9,737 nucleotides of DNA from Candidatus Anaerobutyricum stercoripullorum (GTDB lineage: Bacteria; Bacillota; Clostridia; Lachnospirales; Lachnospiraceae). The stretch spans positions 1 through 9,737 of the forward strand of contig DXEQ01000206.1 of the NCBI GenBank assembly GCA_019114885.1, given 5' to 3'. How positions within the stretch are numbered: the stretch's first letter is position 1; each line of letters opens with the position of its first letter. The position numbers and the translations under genes were made by a program. The notes below the pieces were generated by a model. It saw nothing but the letters and a program-made list of their open reading frames with translations. It did no database searches and was not told the DNA's origin. Below are positions 1 to 6,572 of this stretch, piece after piece.

Positions 1-303
1 GCTGATTGCCATCTCAGAAAGCATTTTTCTGTTTACTTCCACGCCTGCTAATTTCAGACCGTGCATCATCTTGCTGTAGGAGATGCCGTTCATTCTTGCC
101 GCTGCGTTGATACGAGCGATCCAGAGCTGTCTGAACTGTCTCTTTCTCTGTTTTCTGCCTGCGTATGCGCTGGTGAGCGCTCTCATCACAGACTGTTTTG
201 CTACTCTATACTGTTTGGATCTTGCTCCTCTGTAGCCCTTAGCGAGCTTTAATGTTCTGTTATGTCTTTTCTTTGCGCCGATTGCGCCCTTTACTCTTGC
301 CAT
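1..303 (-). CDS. rplT: 50S ribosomal protein L20 (3' end outside window)
   Basis: L20 is an early-assembly 23S rRNA binding protein and, in many bacteria, the autoregulator of its own operon. The visible 101 residues begin MARVKGAIGAKKRHNRTLKL and continue with a very basic helical arm, then the globular part including QLWIARINAAARMNGISYSK and GLKLAGVEVNRKMLSEMA. All of this is typical of L20. The family is about 118 residues, so roughly 17 C-terminal residues lie beyond position 1. The start is supported by a GGAGG ribosome binding site 9 nt upstream. It is the third gene of infC-rpmI-rplT, 27 nt after rpmI. The RNA-binding arm, the part relevant to leader autoregulation, is complete in the window. 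Identification is close to certain. Confidence 0.97.
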   Translation of the reverse strand, partial: MARVKGAIGAKKRHNRTLKLAKGYRGARSKQYRVAKQSVMRALTSAYAGRKQRKRQFRQLWIARINAAARMNGISYSKMMHGLKLAGVEVNRKMLSEMAIS

Positions 304-330
304 AGTTTACGTCCTCCTCTATCTATGCGA

Positions 331-528
331 TTAAAGATATGGTAAAATCTTCTTCATGTTCTTTGCGTTTGTCGGGTCTGTGATCGTAGCCTTTCTCAGA
401 TTTCTCTTTCTCTTCTGAGACTTCTTTGTTAAAATGTGGCTCTTATAAGCCTTCATTCTCTTTAACTGTCCAGTACCTGTTTTTTTGAAGCGCTTTGCAG
501 CTGCTCTGCTTGTTTTCATTTTTGGCAT
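331..528 (-). CDS. rpmI: 50S ribosomal protein L35
   Basis: This is a small, very basic large-subunit protein of 65 residues, the normal length for L35. It begins MPKMKTSRAAAKRFKKTGTG, the family signature, and continues with KAYKSHILTKKSQKRKRNLRK, also typical. The start is set by AGGAGG 8 nt upstream of the ATG. It lies 31 nt downstream of infC and 27 nt upstream of rplT in the classical operon order. No separate promoter or hairpin is visible in either gap, so it is expected to be cotranscribed and to share the leader control of infC. Confidence 0.98.
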   Translation of the reverse strand: MPKMKTSRAAAKRFKKTGTGQLKRMKAYKSHILTKKSQKRKRNLRKATITDPTNAKNMKKILPYL

Positions 529-559
529 AATTAAGTCCTCCTAAATTGTTCTATATACA

Positions 560-1066
560 TTAACGTTTTTGCGTTAAAAACATTGTCATGCTTCTTCCTT
601 CGAACTTCGGCTGCTTATCAACCACCGCGCAGTCAGAAAGCTGTGTGGCAAACTCATCCAGAATAACCTTGCTGGAGTTCACATGGGCGAGCTCTCTTCC
701 GCGGAAACGGAGTGTCACCTTCACCTTGTCTCCCTTGGAGAGGAACTTCCGCGCCTGATTCACCTTCGTATTCAGATCGTTGGTATCAATATTCGGCGAC
801 AGTCTCACTTCCTTGACGTCGATGGTCTTCTGTTTCTTTCTTGCTTCCTTTTCCTTGCGCGCAAGCTCATATCTGTACTTGCCGTAATCAATGATCTTAC
901 ATACCGGCGGCTTCGCGTTCGGTGCGATCTTAACCAGATCGAGTTCTGCTGCTCTGGCAATCTTCATGGCTTCCTTCGCAGACATGATACCGAGCTGCTC
1001 TCCGCTCTCGCTGATCAGTCTGACCTCTCTGTCACGCACCTGCTCATTAATCATCAAATCGTTAAT
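560..1066 (-). CDS. infC: Translation initiation factor IF-3, probable AUU start
   Basis: IF-3 binds the 30S subunit, prevents subunit joining and checks the start codon and initiator tRNA. The protein has the N-domain with MINEQVRDREVRLI and GEQLGIMSAKEA, the signature APNAKPPVCKIIDYGKYRYE, a lysine-rich linker, and a C-domain with VKEVRLSPNID and RFRGRE. The start is unusual. The GGAGGT site at 1075-1080 lies 8 nt before an in-frame ATT at 1064-1066. The in-frame TTG (1055-1057) and ATG (1052-1054) are 17 and 20 nt away, too far for efficient use. I therefore start at ATT, giving 168 residues. AUU starts in infC are known from E. coli and Geobacillus and let IF-3 repress its own synthesis. 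An ATG-based call would give 164 residues. Family identity is certain; the start is an inference from spacing. Confidence 0.95.
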   Translation of the reverse strand: MNDLMINEQVRDREVRLISESGEQLGIMSAKEAMKIARAAELDLVKIAPNAKPPVCKIIDYGKYRYELARKEKEARKKQKTIDVKEVRLSPNIDTNDLNTKVNQARKFLSKGDKVKVTLRFRGRELAHVNSSKVILDEFATQLSDCAVVDKQPKFEGRSMTMFLTQKR

Positions 1067-1127
1067 TGTCGTACACCTCCATAAACCCTCATAAATAACA
1101 GAATTCCTGTACTCTCATATTTACTAT

Positions 1128-1293
1128 GCCGGCGTCTTTACTTCCGCAAATGTACCGACATATTAATTTATTCCACTTTTTATAAAACATTCTCCACAGA
1201 AAAACTTCTGCGAAAATAAAAAATGGATAGCATCACAAGACTATCCACAACACAGCAAAACGACCTGTCTTCTCCCGAAGCAAATGTATCGAA
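1128..1293 (-). repeat. Duplicated structured motif flanking the infC attenuator
   Basis: Two related segments, 1261-1293 and 1128-1160, share UACAUUUGC preceded by CGA or CGG and followed 8-10 nt later by AAGAC. Each is closed by a short stem: CGAU/GUCG in the first, GUCGG/CCGGC (one wobble) in the second. One copy lies before the attenuator and one after it. They could be two binding sites for the same ligand, L20 being the obvious candidate, but no protein binding can be read from the sequence. Confidence 0.5.
1213..1247 (-). terminator. Intrinsic terminator/attenuator within infC leader
   Basis: The minus-strand RNA forms UGGAUAG / CUAUCCA (7 bp, extendable by a G-U pair on each side) with a 10-nt loop, followed at once by UUUUUUAUUUU. 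It lies about 150 nt after the predicted transcription start and 147 nt before infC, so it would act as a conditional attenuator rather than a gene-end terminator. Its 5' arm is complementary over 7 nt (GUGGAUA) to an upstream leader segment (UAUCCAC, 1353-1359), a possible antiterminator. Confidence 0.75.
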
Positions 1294-1401
1294 AATATGA
1301 CAAATCATCTCATCGCGATATTAACCCGAGTCACCATTGTGCTGAGGTGAGAGTGGATACTCTGCTTGATTCTTCTGTTGCCCTGACGAACAACCTTAGC
1401 T

Positions 1402-1430
1402 ACTATAGCACTAAAATCCATCTCTGTCAA
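1402..1430 (-). promoter_or_regulatory. Sigma-A promoter of the infC operon
   Basis: On the minus strand a perfect -35 box TTGACA (1425-1430) is followed after exactly 17 nt by TATAGT (1402-1407), five of six matches to TATAAT. The transcription start would be near 1395. This is the best-matching minus-strand promoter in the window, as expected for a translation operon. It lies 37 nt after the dCMP deaminase stop, with no terminator between, so some readthrough into infC is possible. Confidence 0.85.
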
Positions 1431-1466
1431 GTCTTTGTTTTTTATTGTAAGTTATTGATTGTAATC

Positions 1467-1946
1467 TCACAGTTCCAGCGTCAGCTTCTTCTCTTCCTTC
1501 TGATACTGGCGGTAAGTCACTCCCACCATATCGTACATCCGCTTGGCGGCAATGGTGGAATCGCTGTCCGCATACTTGTCCGAATAGTAGATCACTTCCG
1601 TGATGCCGGCCTGGATGATGGCCTTGGTACATTCGTTGCACGGAAATAACGTCGTGTATATCCTGGCCCCTTTCAGGGAACCGCCGCTGTAATTCAGGAT
1701 AGCGTTGAGTTCCGCGTGGCAGACATACAGATACTTGGTATCCAGAGGAGTTCCCTTTCGCTCCCACGGCATACGGTCGTCATCACATCCTGTCGGCATC
1801 CCGTTATATCCCATGGAGAGAATCTTATTGCCCGGGCTGACGATGCAGGCGCCCACCTGTGTATTGTTATCCTTGCTTCTCTCTGCCGACAGCATGGCCA
1901 CGCCCATAAAATAGGCGTCCCAGGAAAGATAGTCCTGTCTCTTCAT
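1467..1946 (-). CDS. Deoxycytidylate (dCMP) deaminase, ComEB type
   Basis: Converts dCMP to dUMP, feeding dTMP synthesis; cytoplasmic and zinc dependent. The 159-residue protein has the cytidine/dCMP deaminase zinc site: HAE at 77-79 (His77 ligand, Glu79 proton shuttle) and PCNEC at 102-106 (Cys103 and Cys106 ligands). It also has the family features NNTQVGACIV near 27-35 and GYNGMPTGCDDD near 46-57. I start at ATG 1944-1946 because GGAGG lies 7 nt upstream; an ATG 33 nt further upstream lacks any ribosome binding site. It sits alone between the lysC terminator and the infC promoter. A weak promoter is visible upstream. The C-terminal tail QYQKEEKKLTLEL is charged and probably flexible. A competence role, as the B. 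subtilis name comEB might suggest, should not be assumed because no competence genes are nearby. Confidence 0.92.
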   Translation of the reverse strand: MKRQDYLSWDAYFMGVAMLSAERSKDNNTQVGACIVSPGNKILSMGYNGMPTGCDDDRMPWERKGTPLDTKYLYVCHAELNAILNYSGGSLKGARIYTTLFPCNECTKAIIQAGITEVIYYSDKYADSDSTIAAKRMYDMVGVTYRQYQKEEKKLTLEL

Positions 1947-1985
1947 GTCCCTTCCTCCATCCTCTGTTAAACTCTGCATTTAAAA

Positions 1986-1994
1986 ATTATGATA
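1986..1994 (-). promoter_or_regulatory. Candidate extended -10 promoter for dCMP deaminase
   Basis: The minus strand reads TGGTATCATAATTTTTAAATG: an extended -10 (TG-n-TATCAT) overlapping CATAAT, just behind the lysC terminator and about 40 nt before the deaminase start. No good -35 box is present at 16-18 nt, so this is a weak call. Confidence 0.4.
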
Positions 1995-2008
1995 CCACAA
2001 ATCCGGGC

Positions 2009-2047
2009 AAAAAGAAAGGACTTTGCACCGTTTCCGGTGTAAAGTCC
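2009..2047 (-). terminator. Intrinsic terminator of the lysC (threonine pathway) unit
   Basis: The minus-strand RNA folds as GGACUUU / AAAGUCC (7 bp), an A·C mismatch, then CACCG-GAAA-CGGUG (5 bp with a GNRA tetraloop), followed by UUUCUUUUU. It starts 104 nt after the lysC stop and precedes the deaminase promoter, so it closes the ACT-hom-kinase-lysC unit. This is the strongest terminator in the window. Confidence 0.93.
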
Positions 2048-2150
2048 CCAAAAATCCCGGCCCATGCCGAAACCGTTTTTTATCTTCTGCAGTCCCCTGC
2101 GATCCGCAGTCTCCTGCTGCCCGTATCTTCGTGTTCCGGACGGCAGGCTG

Positions 2151-3359
2151 TCAGTCTGCCAGAGAGAACTTATCGTGCACTGCGTTGATGGCTCTCTCCA
2201 CATGTTTCTGATCGATCAGGACTGTGACGCGGATCTCGGAAGTGCTGATCATCTTGATATTGACGCCGCAGTCATACAGCGCTTCAAACATGGATGCGGC
2301 CACACCCGGATTGCTCATCATGCCGGCGCCCACAATAGAGAGCTTCGCCACATCTTTTTCTTCGTCGATCTTCTTGTAATCGTTTTTCGGGAAGTTCTTC
2401 TGGATGATCGCCACGGCCTCATCCGCCACATCTTCCGCCACCGTAAAGGAGATATCCTTTGTTCCGTCACGGCCGATTGACTGTAAGATCATATCCACAT
2501 TTACATTATATTTAGCCAGCGCGTTGAACAGATGGAAGGCAACTCCCGGTTCATCTTTTAATCCAACTACTGCGATTCTGGTGGCATTTTTATCTACTGC
2601 CACACCACTGACAAGCATCTTTTCCATGTTTACTTCCTCCCTGACAATTGTCCCTTCGTTTGTATTCAAGCTTGAGCGCACTACCAGCTGCACGCCATAT
2701 TTTTTTGCCATTTCCACTGAACGGTTGTGGAGCACGCCGGCGCCCAGTGTGGACAGCTCCAGCATCTCGTCGTATGTGATCTCGTCCAGCTTGCGGGCAT
2801 TCTTTACCAGACGCGGGTCCGCCGTGTACACGCCGTCCACATCCGTATAGATCTCGCAGGCGTCCGCGTGAAGAGCGGCCGCCAGAGCCACTGCCGTCGT
2901 ATCAGAACCGCCTCTTCCCAGCGTGGTCAGATTGTCGTATTTATCCACACCCTGGAAACCGGTGACGAGAACGATCTTTCTCTGTTCCAGTTCGTTCTGG
3001 ATCCGGTCGGTATCAATCCGTTTCAGACGGGCATTGCCGTAACGGTGGGTGGTATGCATGGCAACCTGAAATGCATTCAGGGATACTGCCGGCACGCCGA
3101 GAAATCCCATGGCCAGCGCCATCATGGAGACGGAGACCTGCTCTCCTGTCGTCACAAGCATATCCATCTCTCTCTTGGATGGCCGCGGATTGATATCTCT
3201 TGCCATCTCGATCAGTTCATCGGTGGATTTGCCCATGGCGGATAAAACCACGACAATATCATGCCCTTTTTGATAATCTTCGATACAGCGCTTCGCAACG
3301 TTGAATATCCTTTCTTTGTTGCCAACCGAAGTACCTCCAAATTTCTTAACGATTAACAT
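2151..3359 (-). CDS. lysC: Aspartate kinase (aspartokinase) with two C-terminal ACT domains
   Basis: Phosphorylates aspartate, the first step toward lysine, threonine and methionine. The 402 residues match the length of the single-function Gram-positive/Corynebacterium type. The kinase domain has KFGGTSVG (6-13), TTGEQVS (70-76), GRGGSDTTA (148-156) and TDVDGVYTADPR (172-183). Tandem ACT domains follow, about 250-320 (RIAVVGLKDEPGVAFHLFNA) and 340-402 (KLSIVGAGMMSNPGVAASMF). The start has GGAGG 5 nt upstream. The gene lies 27 nt behind the homoserine kinase candidate and ends before a strong terminator, so it is the last gene of the unit. No lysine riboswitch can precede it in this short gap, so control is probably through the threonine branch and ACT feedback. 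An internal start for a separate beta subunit is described separately. Confidence 0.96.
   Translation of the reverse strand: MLIVKKFGGTSVGNKERIFNVAKRCIEDYQKGHDIVVVLSAMGKSTDELIEMARDINPRPSKREMDMLVTTGEQVSVSMMALAMGFLGVPAVSLNAFQVAMHTTHRYGNARLKRIDTDRIQNELEQRKIVLVTGFQGVDKYDNLTTLGRGGSDTTAVALAAALHADACEIYTDVDGVYTADPRLVKNARKLDEITYDEMLELSTLGAGVLHNRSVEMAKKYGVQLVVRSSLNTNEGTIVREEVNMEKMLVSGVAVDKNATRIAVVGLKDEPGVAFHLFNALAKYNVNVDMILQSIGRDGTKDISFTVAEDVADEAVAIIQKNFPKNDYKKIDEEKDVAKLSIVGAGMMSNPGVAASMFEALYDCGVNIKMISTSEIRVTVLIDQKHVERAINAVHDKFSLAD
2625..2640 (-). promoter_or_regulatory. Internal ribosome binding site and ATG for aspartokinase beta subunit
   Basis: Inside lysC, GGAGG (2636-2640) lies 8 nt before an in-frame ATG (2625-2627), codon 245, at the junction between kinase and ACT domains. 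Initiation here would give a 158-residue protein containing only the two ACT domains. B. subtilis lysC is known to make such a beta subunit from an internal start, and Corynebacterium has the same arrangement. The position matches that precedent. Confidence 0.8.
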
Positions 3360-3386
3360 AGTGTCCTCCTGATTTCTAAAGATAAT

Positions 3387-4586
3387 TTAATCCAAAAAGT
3401 ATTCCATCAACGCTGCGCCGGATGGCATATCGATACCGGAGGCTGCCGCCTCCCTCTCATTGTAATGCCACATACGGCTGCCGCAGTTGGTACTGTCATA
3501 AAGCATGTACGGAACCGGATCACTGGTATGAGTCCGCAGCGTGATCGGGGTCGGATGATCCGGAAGTACCAGCATGCGGTACTCTTCCCCGGAAGCGTCC
3601 ATACCTTCCTTCACGATCCGGATCACTCTCTGATCCAGATACTCAATGGCTTTGATCTTGCGCTCCACACTTCCCTGGTGTCCCATCTCATCCGGTGCTT
3701 CCACGTGGATATAGGCAAAATCATAACCATCCTTCGTGAGTGCGTCCACCGCTGCCTGCGCCTTGCCCTCGTAGTTGGTCTCCAGCGTTCCGTTCGCTCC
3801 TTCCACAATGATATTGTGGAGGCCGGCGCCCACGCCGATTCCTTTCAGCAGGTCCACAGCAGAGATCATCACGCCCCTCTTGCCGGTCTTTTCCGTAAAA
3901 TCTGAGAGTGCCGGCCGGGTTCCCGCGCCCCAGAACCAGATGGAATTGGCCTTGTGCAGTCCGGCTTTGGCCCGGGCGATATTGATCGGATGCTCGTTGA
4001 GGATCTCATAGCTTTTTTCCATCATATCCCGCAGCAGTTTCTCCTCCGGCAGATACTGTCCGATGGTCTTTGTGAGGATATCATGCGGCGGCGTCAGCGG
4101 CACCACCTGCCCGTGATCCCAGATCAGCAGATGCCGGTAACTGGTTCCTGTATAGAAATGGAACATCTCATTGCCGAAAGCTTCCTGCACCGCCCCAATC
4201 AGCACATCCGCATCTTCTGTGGATATCTCGTCAGAACTGTGATCGATCATCTTTTTGTCTTTATATTCCGCTTCTTCCTCAGACACCGTCACGATATTAC
4301 ACCGGATGGCAATATCCGTATCCTTCATCGGCACGCCGATGCTCAGCGCCTCCAGAGGGGAGCGTCCCGTGTAGTATTTCTTCGGGTCATAGCCCAGCAC
4401 GGAGAGATTGGCCGTGTCACTTCCCGGACTCATGCCTGCCGGAATGGTATGCACCTGCCCGATCTCGGACTTCTGCGCCAGCTGGTCCATCATTGGCGTC
4501 TTCGCATACTCAAGGGGCGTCTTCTCCCCCAGTTCTTCCAGCGGGTAATCGGCCATGCCGTCACCGAGCACTACGATATATTTCAT
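3387..4586 (-). CDS. Phosphoglycerate-mutase-like protein, probable homoserine kinase
   Basis: A 399-residue member of the alkaline phosphatase superfamily related to archaeal-type cofactor-independent phosphoglycerate mutase (ApgM). Metal-site motifs are DGMAD (9-13), PGSDTANLSVLGYDP (54-68, presumed nucleophilic serine), EAPDEMGHQG (296-305), LPDHPTP (341-347) and RTHTSDPVP (351-359). By name alone it would be glycolytic. However, one branch of this family has been proposed as a homoserine kinase in genomes lacking ThrB, and here it lies between hom and lysC, exactly where that step is needed. I favour homoserine phosphorylation; mutase activity cannot be excluded. A ribosome binding site (AGGAG) precedes the ATG by 10 nt. 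An extended -10 promoter and a hairpin in the 108-nt gap behind hom suggest partly separate expression. lysC follows after 27 nt. Confidence 0.88.
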   Translation of the reverse strand: MKYIVVLGDGMADYPLEELGEKTPLEYAKTPMMDQLAQKSEIGQVHTIPAGMSPGSDTANLSVLGYDPKKYYTGRSPLEALSIGVPMKDTDIAIRCNIVTVSEEEAEYKDKKMIDHSSDEISTEDADVLIGAVQEAFGNEMFHFYTGTSYRHLLIWDHGQVVPLTPPHDILTKTIGQYLPEEKLLRDMMEKSYEILNEHPINIARAKAGLHKANSIWFWGAGTRPALSDFTEKTGKRGVMISAVDLLKGIGVGAGLHNIIVEGANGTLETNYEGKAQAAVDALTKDGYDFAYIHVEAPDEMGHQGSVERKIKAIEYLDQRVIRIVKEGMDASGEEYRMLVLPDHPTPITLRTHTSDPVPYMLYDSTNCGSRMWHYNEREAAASGIDMPSGAALMEYFLD

Positions 4587-4612
4587 AATGTATAATCTCC
4601 TTTCACAAAAGA

Positions 4613-4659
4613 TTACCGGAAAGCGGAAGCATTATAACACATTTCCTTCTTTCCGATAA
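4613..4659 (-). promoter_or_regulatory. Internal promoter inside an inverted repeat between hom and the kinase gene
   Basis: The minus strand has a perfect extended -10 (TG-T-TATAAT, hexamer at 4631-4636) with a poor -35 (TTATCG, 17 nt away). It sits in the loop of an 11-bp inverted repeat, arms 4613-4623 and 4649-4659. As RNA the arms UUAUCGGAAAG / CUUUCCGGUAA pair fully with one wobble, and an inner GGAA/UUCC adds 4 bp. UCUUUU follows two nt later, a weak U-tract. It may be an operator around a promoter, a leaky terminator for hom, or both. Confidence 0.55.
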
Positions 4660-4676
4660 CCCCTTTGTTTCTGTTT

Positions 4677-4702
4677 AGTTACACGTTAGTTCAGTTACAC
4701 GT
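4677..4702. repeat. 10-bp direct repeat over the hom stop codon
   Basis: AGTTACACGT (plus strand) occurs at 4677-4686 and 4693-4702. The second copy includes the hom stop codon. The 16-nt period suggests a short tandem duplication of the gene end; no function is evident. Confidence 0.6.
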
Positions 4703-5903
4703 CAATGCGAATCATATTGAGGATCGTATCAAACTGATCCGCCGCCGCGTGGTACTCTTTCTCACTCATGATTCCGGTCACAAAGGCTGTCTCCACGACG
4801 CCTTCCACCTGCACCGGTTCCACCGGACCGAAGGCCTTCTCCACTGCATCCAGCGATACCTCCTTCGGCATACGGACGAAGTACCGTCTCCGGAAATCTC
4901 CGAAATCACTGAGCGGAAGCTTCTCCTGCTCCCAGATGATCTTGATATGGGTTCCCATGTGTTTCACACAGTCCACCACGTCGGCTGCCACCGCGCTGGC
5001 CGTCGGCCGGCGTCCGGCGCCCTGCCCGTAAAACATGGTGTCGTCCACCATATTACCGTGGACAAAGATGGCGTTGAACACATCCTTGACCCCCGCCAGC
5101 GGATGATACTGGTCGATGAGCATCGGGCACACAAGGGCGTAAAGCTTTCCGTCGTCGCTCCAGCTTTTGCCCAGCAGCTTGATACATTTCTTCATGGCGC
5201 GGGCATAGAGGAAGTCCTCCGCCGTGATATTGGTGATCCCTTCCGTGTGGATATCTTCAAAATCCACCTGCTTGCCGTAGGCAAGAGAAGTCAGGATCGC
5301 GATCTTGCGGCAGGCGTCAAACCCTTCGATGTCCGCTTCCGGATGCAGCTCCGCGTACCCTTTCTCCTGGGCCTCTTTCAGTACCGCGTCAAAATCCGCG
5401 CCCTCTTCTTCCATCTTGGTCAGCATATAGTTGGTGGTGCCGTTCAGGATGCCGCTGATCTCCTCGATCACGTCGGCTGTCAGGCACTGGGTCAGTGGAC
5501 GGATGATCGGGATACCGCCGCCCACGCTGGCTTCAAAGAGGAAGTTCACCTTTTTCTCCTCAGCGATGCCGATGAGCTCCGCTCCGTATTTGGCCACCAG
5601 CTCCTTGTTGGAGGTTGCCACGCTTCTTCCCTGCAGCAGTGCTGTCTTAACAAATGTATAGGCCGGCTCCAGTCCCCCCATACACTCCACCACGATCTGG
5701 ATATCCTCGTCTTCCTCAATGACCTTATAATCGTGAACAACCTTGTCCGCATTGGGATCTCCCGGGAACTCCCGAAGATCGAGGATTCTCTTTACTACGA
5801 TTCTCTCTCCCGCCTTCTTCTCAATGCTGTCCGCATTGGTCTGCAGGACCTCAACCACACCGGCACCGATCGTGCCGTATCCTAACACTGCAACATTAAC
5901 CAT
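4695..5903 (-). CDS. hom: Homoserine dehydrogenase
   Basis: Reduces aspartate semialdehyde to homoserine with NAD(P)H, the branch-point reaction toward threonine and methionine. The Rossmann motif GYGTIG is at 8-13. It is followed by SNKELVAKY with Lys100, EASVGGGIPII (124-134), NGTTNYM (154-160) and EGFDACRKIAIL (193-204), whose Asp196 and Lys200 match the catalytic pair of the family. After about residue 325 comes a degenerate ACT-like region (RYFVRMP to the end), the usual site of threonine feedback; at 402 residues the protein is about 30 shorter than B. subtilis Hom. The start has GAGGAGG 5 nt upstream. The 158-nt gap after the ACT/HTH gene contains a CCCGG-ATT-CCGGG hairpin (5993-6005) without a U-tract, so readthrough from that gene is expected. 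Confidence 0.97.
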   Translation of the reverse strand: MVNVAVLGYGTIGAGVVEVLQTNADSIEKKAGERIVVKRILDLREFPGDPNADKVVHDYKVIEEDEDIQIVVECMGGLEPAYTFVKTALLQGRSVATSNKELVAKYGAELIGIAEEKKVNFLFEASVGGGIPIIRPLTQCLTADVIEEISGILNGTTNYMLTKMEEEGADFDAVLKEAQEKGYAELHPEADIEGFDACRKIAILTSLAYGKQVDFEDIHTEGITNITAEDFLYARAMKKCIKLLGKSWSDDGKLYALVCPMLIDQYHPLAGVKDVFNAIFVHGNMVDDTMFYGQGAGRRPTASAVAADVVDCVKHMGTHIKIIWEQEKLPLSDFGDFRRRYFVRMPKEVSLDAVEKAFGPVEPVQVEGVVETAFVTGIMSEKEYHAAADQFDTILNMIRIDV

Positions 5904-6061
5904 GACTGCCTCCTCATTTCACTTTCTTATATCACATATTATCACCTGCGCCGGAAAACACTTTCCTGTTCTGTTCTTTCCCGTGGGTCACTCCCGGAAT
6001 CCGGGTCGGCCTCAACTGTCCGGCTGCAGGGTATCTTCTCGTTCTGACTGCAACATATCTT

Positions 6062-6505
6062 TTATTCCGCGGATACCATCTTCAGATTATGAATCCCCTG
6101 CGCATCCGCGATCTTCTCAAAAAGCTCCGCCACATCGTCGGTATTCGGAAGAACCAGGACGCTCAGCGTGATCAGCGCGATATGATTCACCGGGATACTC
6201 TGATGGATGGACAGGATATTGGCGTTGCACTCCGCCACCACCCTGAGCACATTGGACAAAAGCCCCGGCCGGTCCTCCATCTCCATAACAAAGGTGATCG
6301 TCTTTCCCTGTATCTTCTCATGAATGGGAAAAATATCATCCTTATACTTGTAATAAGAGCTGCGGCTGATGCCCACGGCGTCGATCGCCTCCCGTATGGT
6401 CTTCGCCTTCCCGGCTCCCAGCAGAGCATTCACCTGCGCCACTTTAAGAAGCACCTCCGGAAGCGCCCTTTTCTTTACCATATAAAATTTAGATGCCTGA
6501 TCCAT
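6062..6505 (-). CDS. UPF0735 family ACT domain protein with N-terminal HTH-like region
   Basis: 147 residues, the usual length for this family (B. subtilis PheB/YszB type). The N-terminal half has a predicted helix-turn-helix-like stretch (TIREAIDAVGISRSSYYKYK, 36-55), which resembles DNA-binding proteins. The C-terminal half (70-144) is an ACT domain with MEDRPGLLSNVLRVV and NANILSIHQSIP; ACT domains usually bind amino acids. The ATG has GGAGG 5 nt upstream. The gene is first in the unit ACT-hom-kinase-lysC and is preceded by two promoter candidates and a large RNA hairpin. Family members are often found beside hom or pheA, but their biochemical role is not established. A threonine- or phenylalanine-responsive regulator is a reasonable inference, not a demonstrated function. 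Confidence 0.9.
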   Translation of the reverse strand: MDQASKFYMVKKRALPEVLLKVAQVNALLGAGKAKTIREAIDAVGISRSSYYKYKDDIFPIHEKIQGKTITFVMEMEDRPGLLSNVLRVVAECNANILSIHQSIPVNHIALITLSVLVLPNTDDVAELFEKIADAQGIHNLKMVSAE

Positions 6506-6572
6506 AGCGACCTCCGAACTTCCTGTATTGCAAAAAGTACGTCACACGAGTACATTTGTATGTCCACGAAAG

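Larger units (their letters stand above)
1067..1395 (-). promoter_or_regulatory. infC operon 5' leader, L20-leader-like attenuator region
   Basis: About 330 nt separate the predicted transcription start from infC, with no credible gene inside. The leader RNA contains, in order: a small hairpin with AGAG/CUCU arms presenting the loop UAUCCA (1351-1364); a hairpin ACCU...GGGU around 1324-1348; a structured motif at 1261-1293; a terminator-like hairpin at 1213-1247; and a second copy of the motif at 1128-1160, close to the ribosome binding site. Long attenuating leaders bound by L20 are known for this operon in Firmicutes, and position and architecture fit. Assignment to the known L20 leader family has not been checked with a covariance model. 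Confidence 0.6.

Noticed and set aside
1284..1649. Plus-strand open frame of 121 codons covering the infC leader and promoter
   Set aside because: No ribosome binding site or family signature; it overlaps the dCMP deaminase antisense and is broken by obvious regulatory elements of the opposite strand.
1947..1979. Upstream ATG giving an 11-residue longer dCMP deaminase
   Set aside because: It has no ribosome binding site, whereas the ATG at 1944-1946 has GGAGG at 7 nt and matches the family N-terminus.
4665..5885. A 406-codon open reading frame on the plus strand opposite hom
   Set aside because: It is fully antisense to a clear homoserine dehydrogenase, is rich in His/Leu/Arg as expected from complementary codons, and has no recognisable domain.
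5993..6005. CCCGG-ATT-CCGGG hairpin between the ACT gene and hom as a terminator
   Set aside because: The stem is short and followed by GC-rich sequence without a U-tract, so it is not a credible intrinsic terminator.
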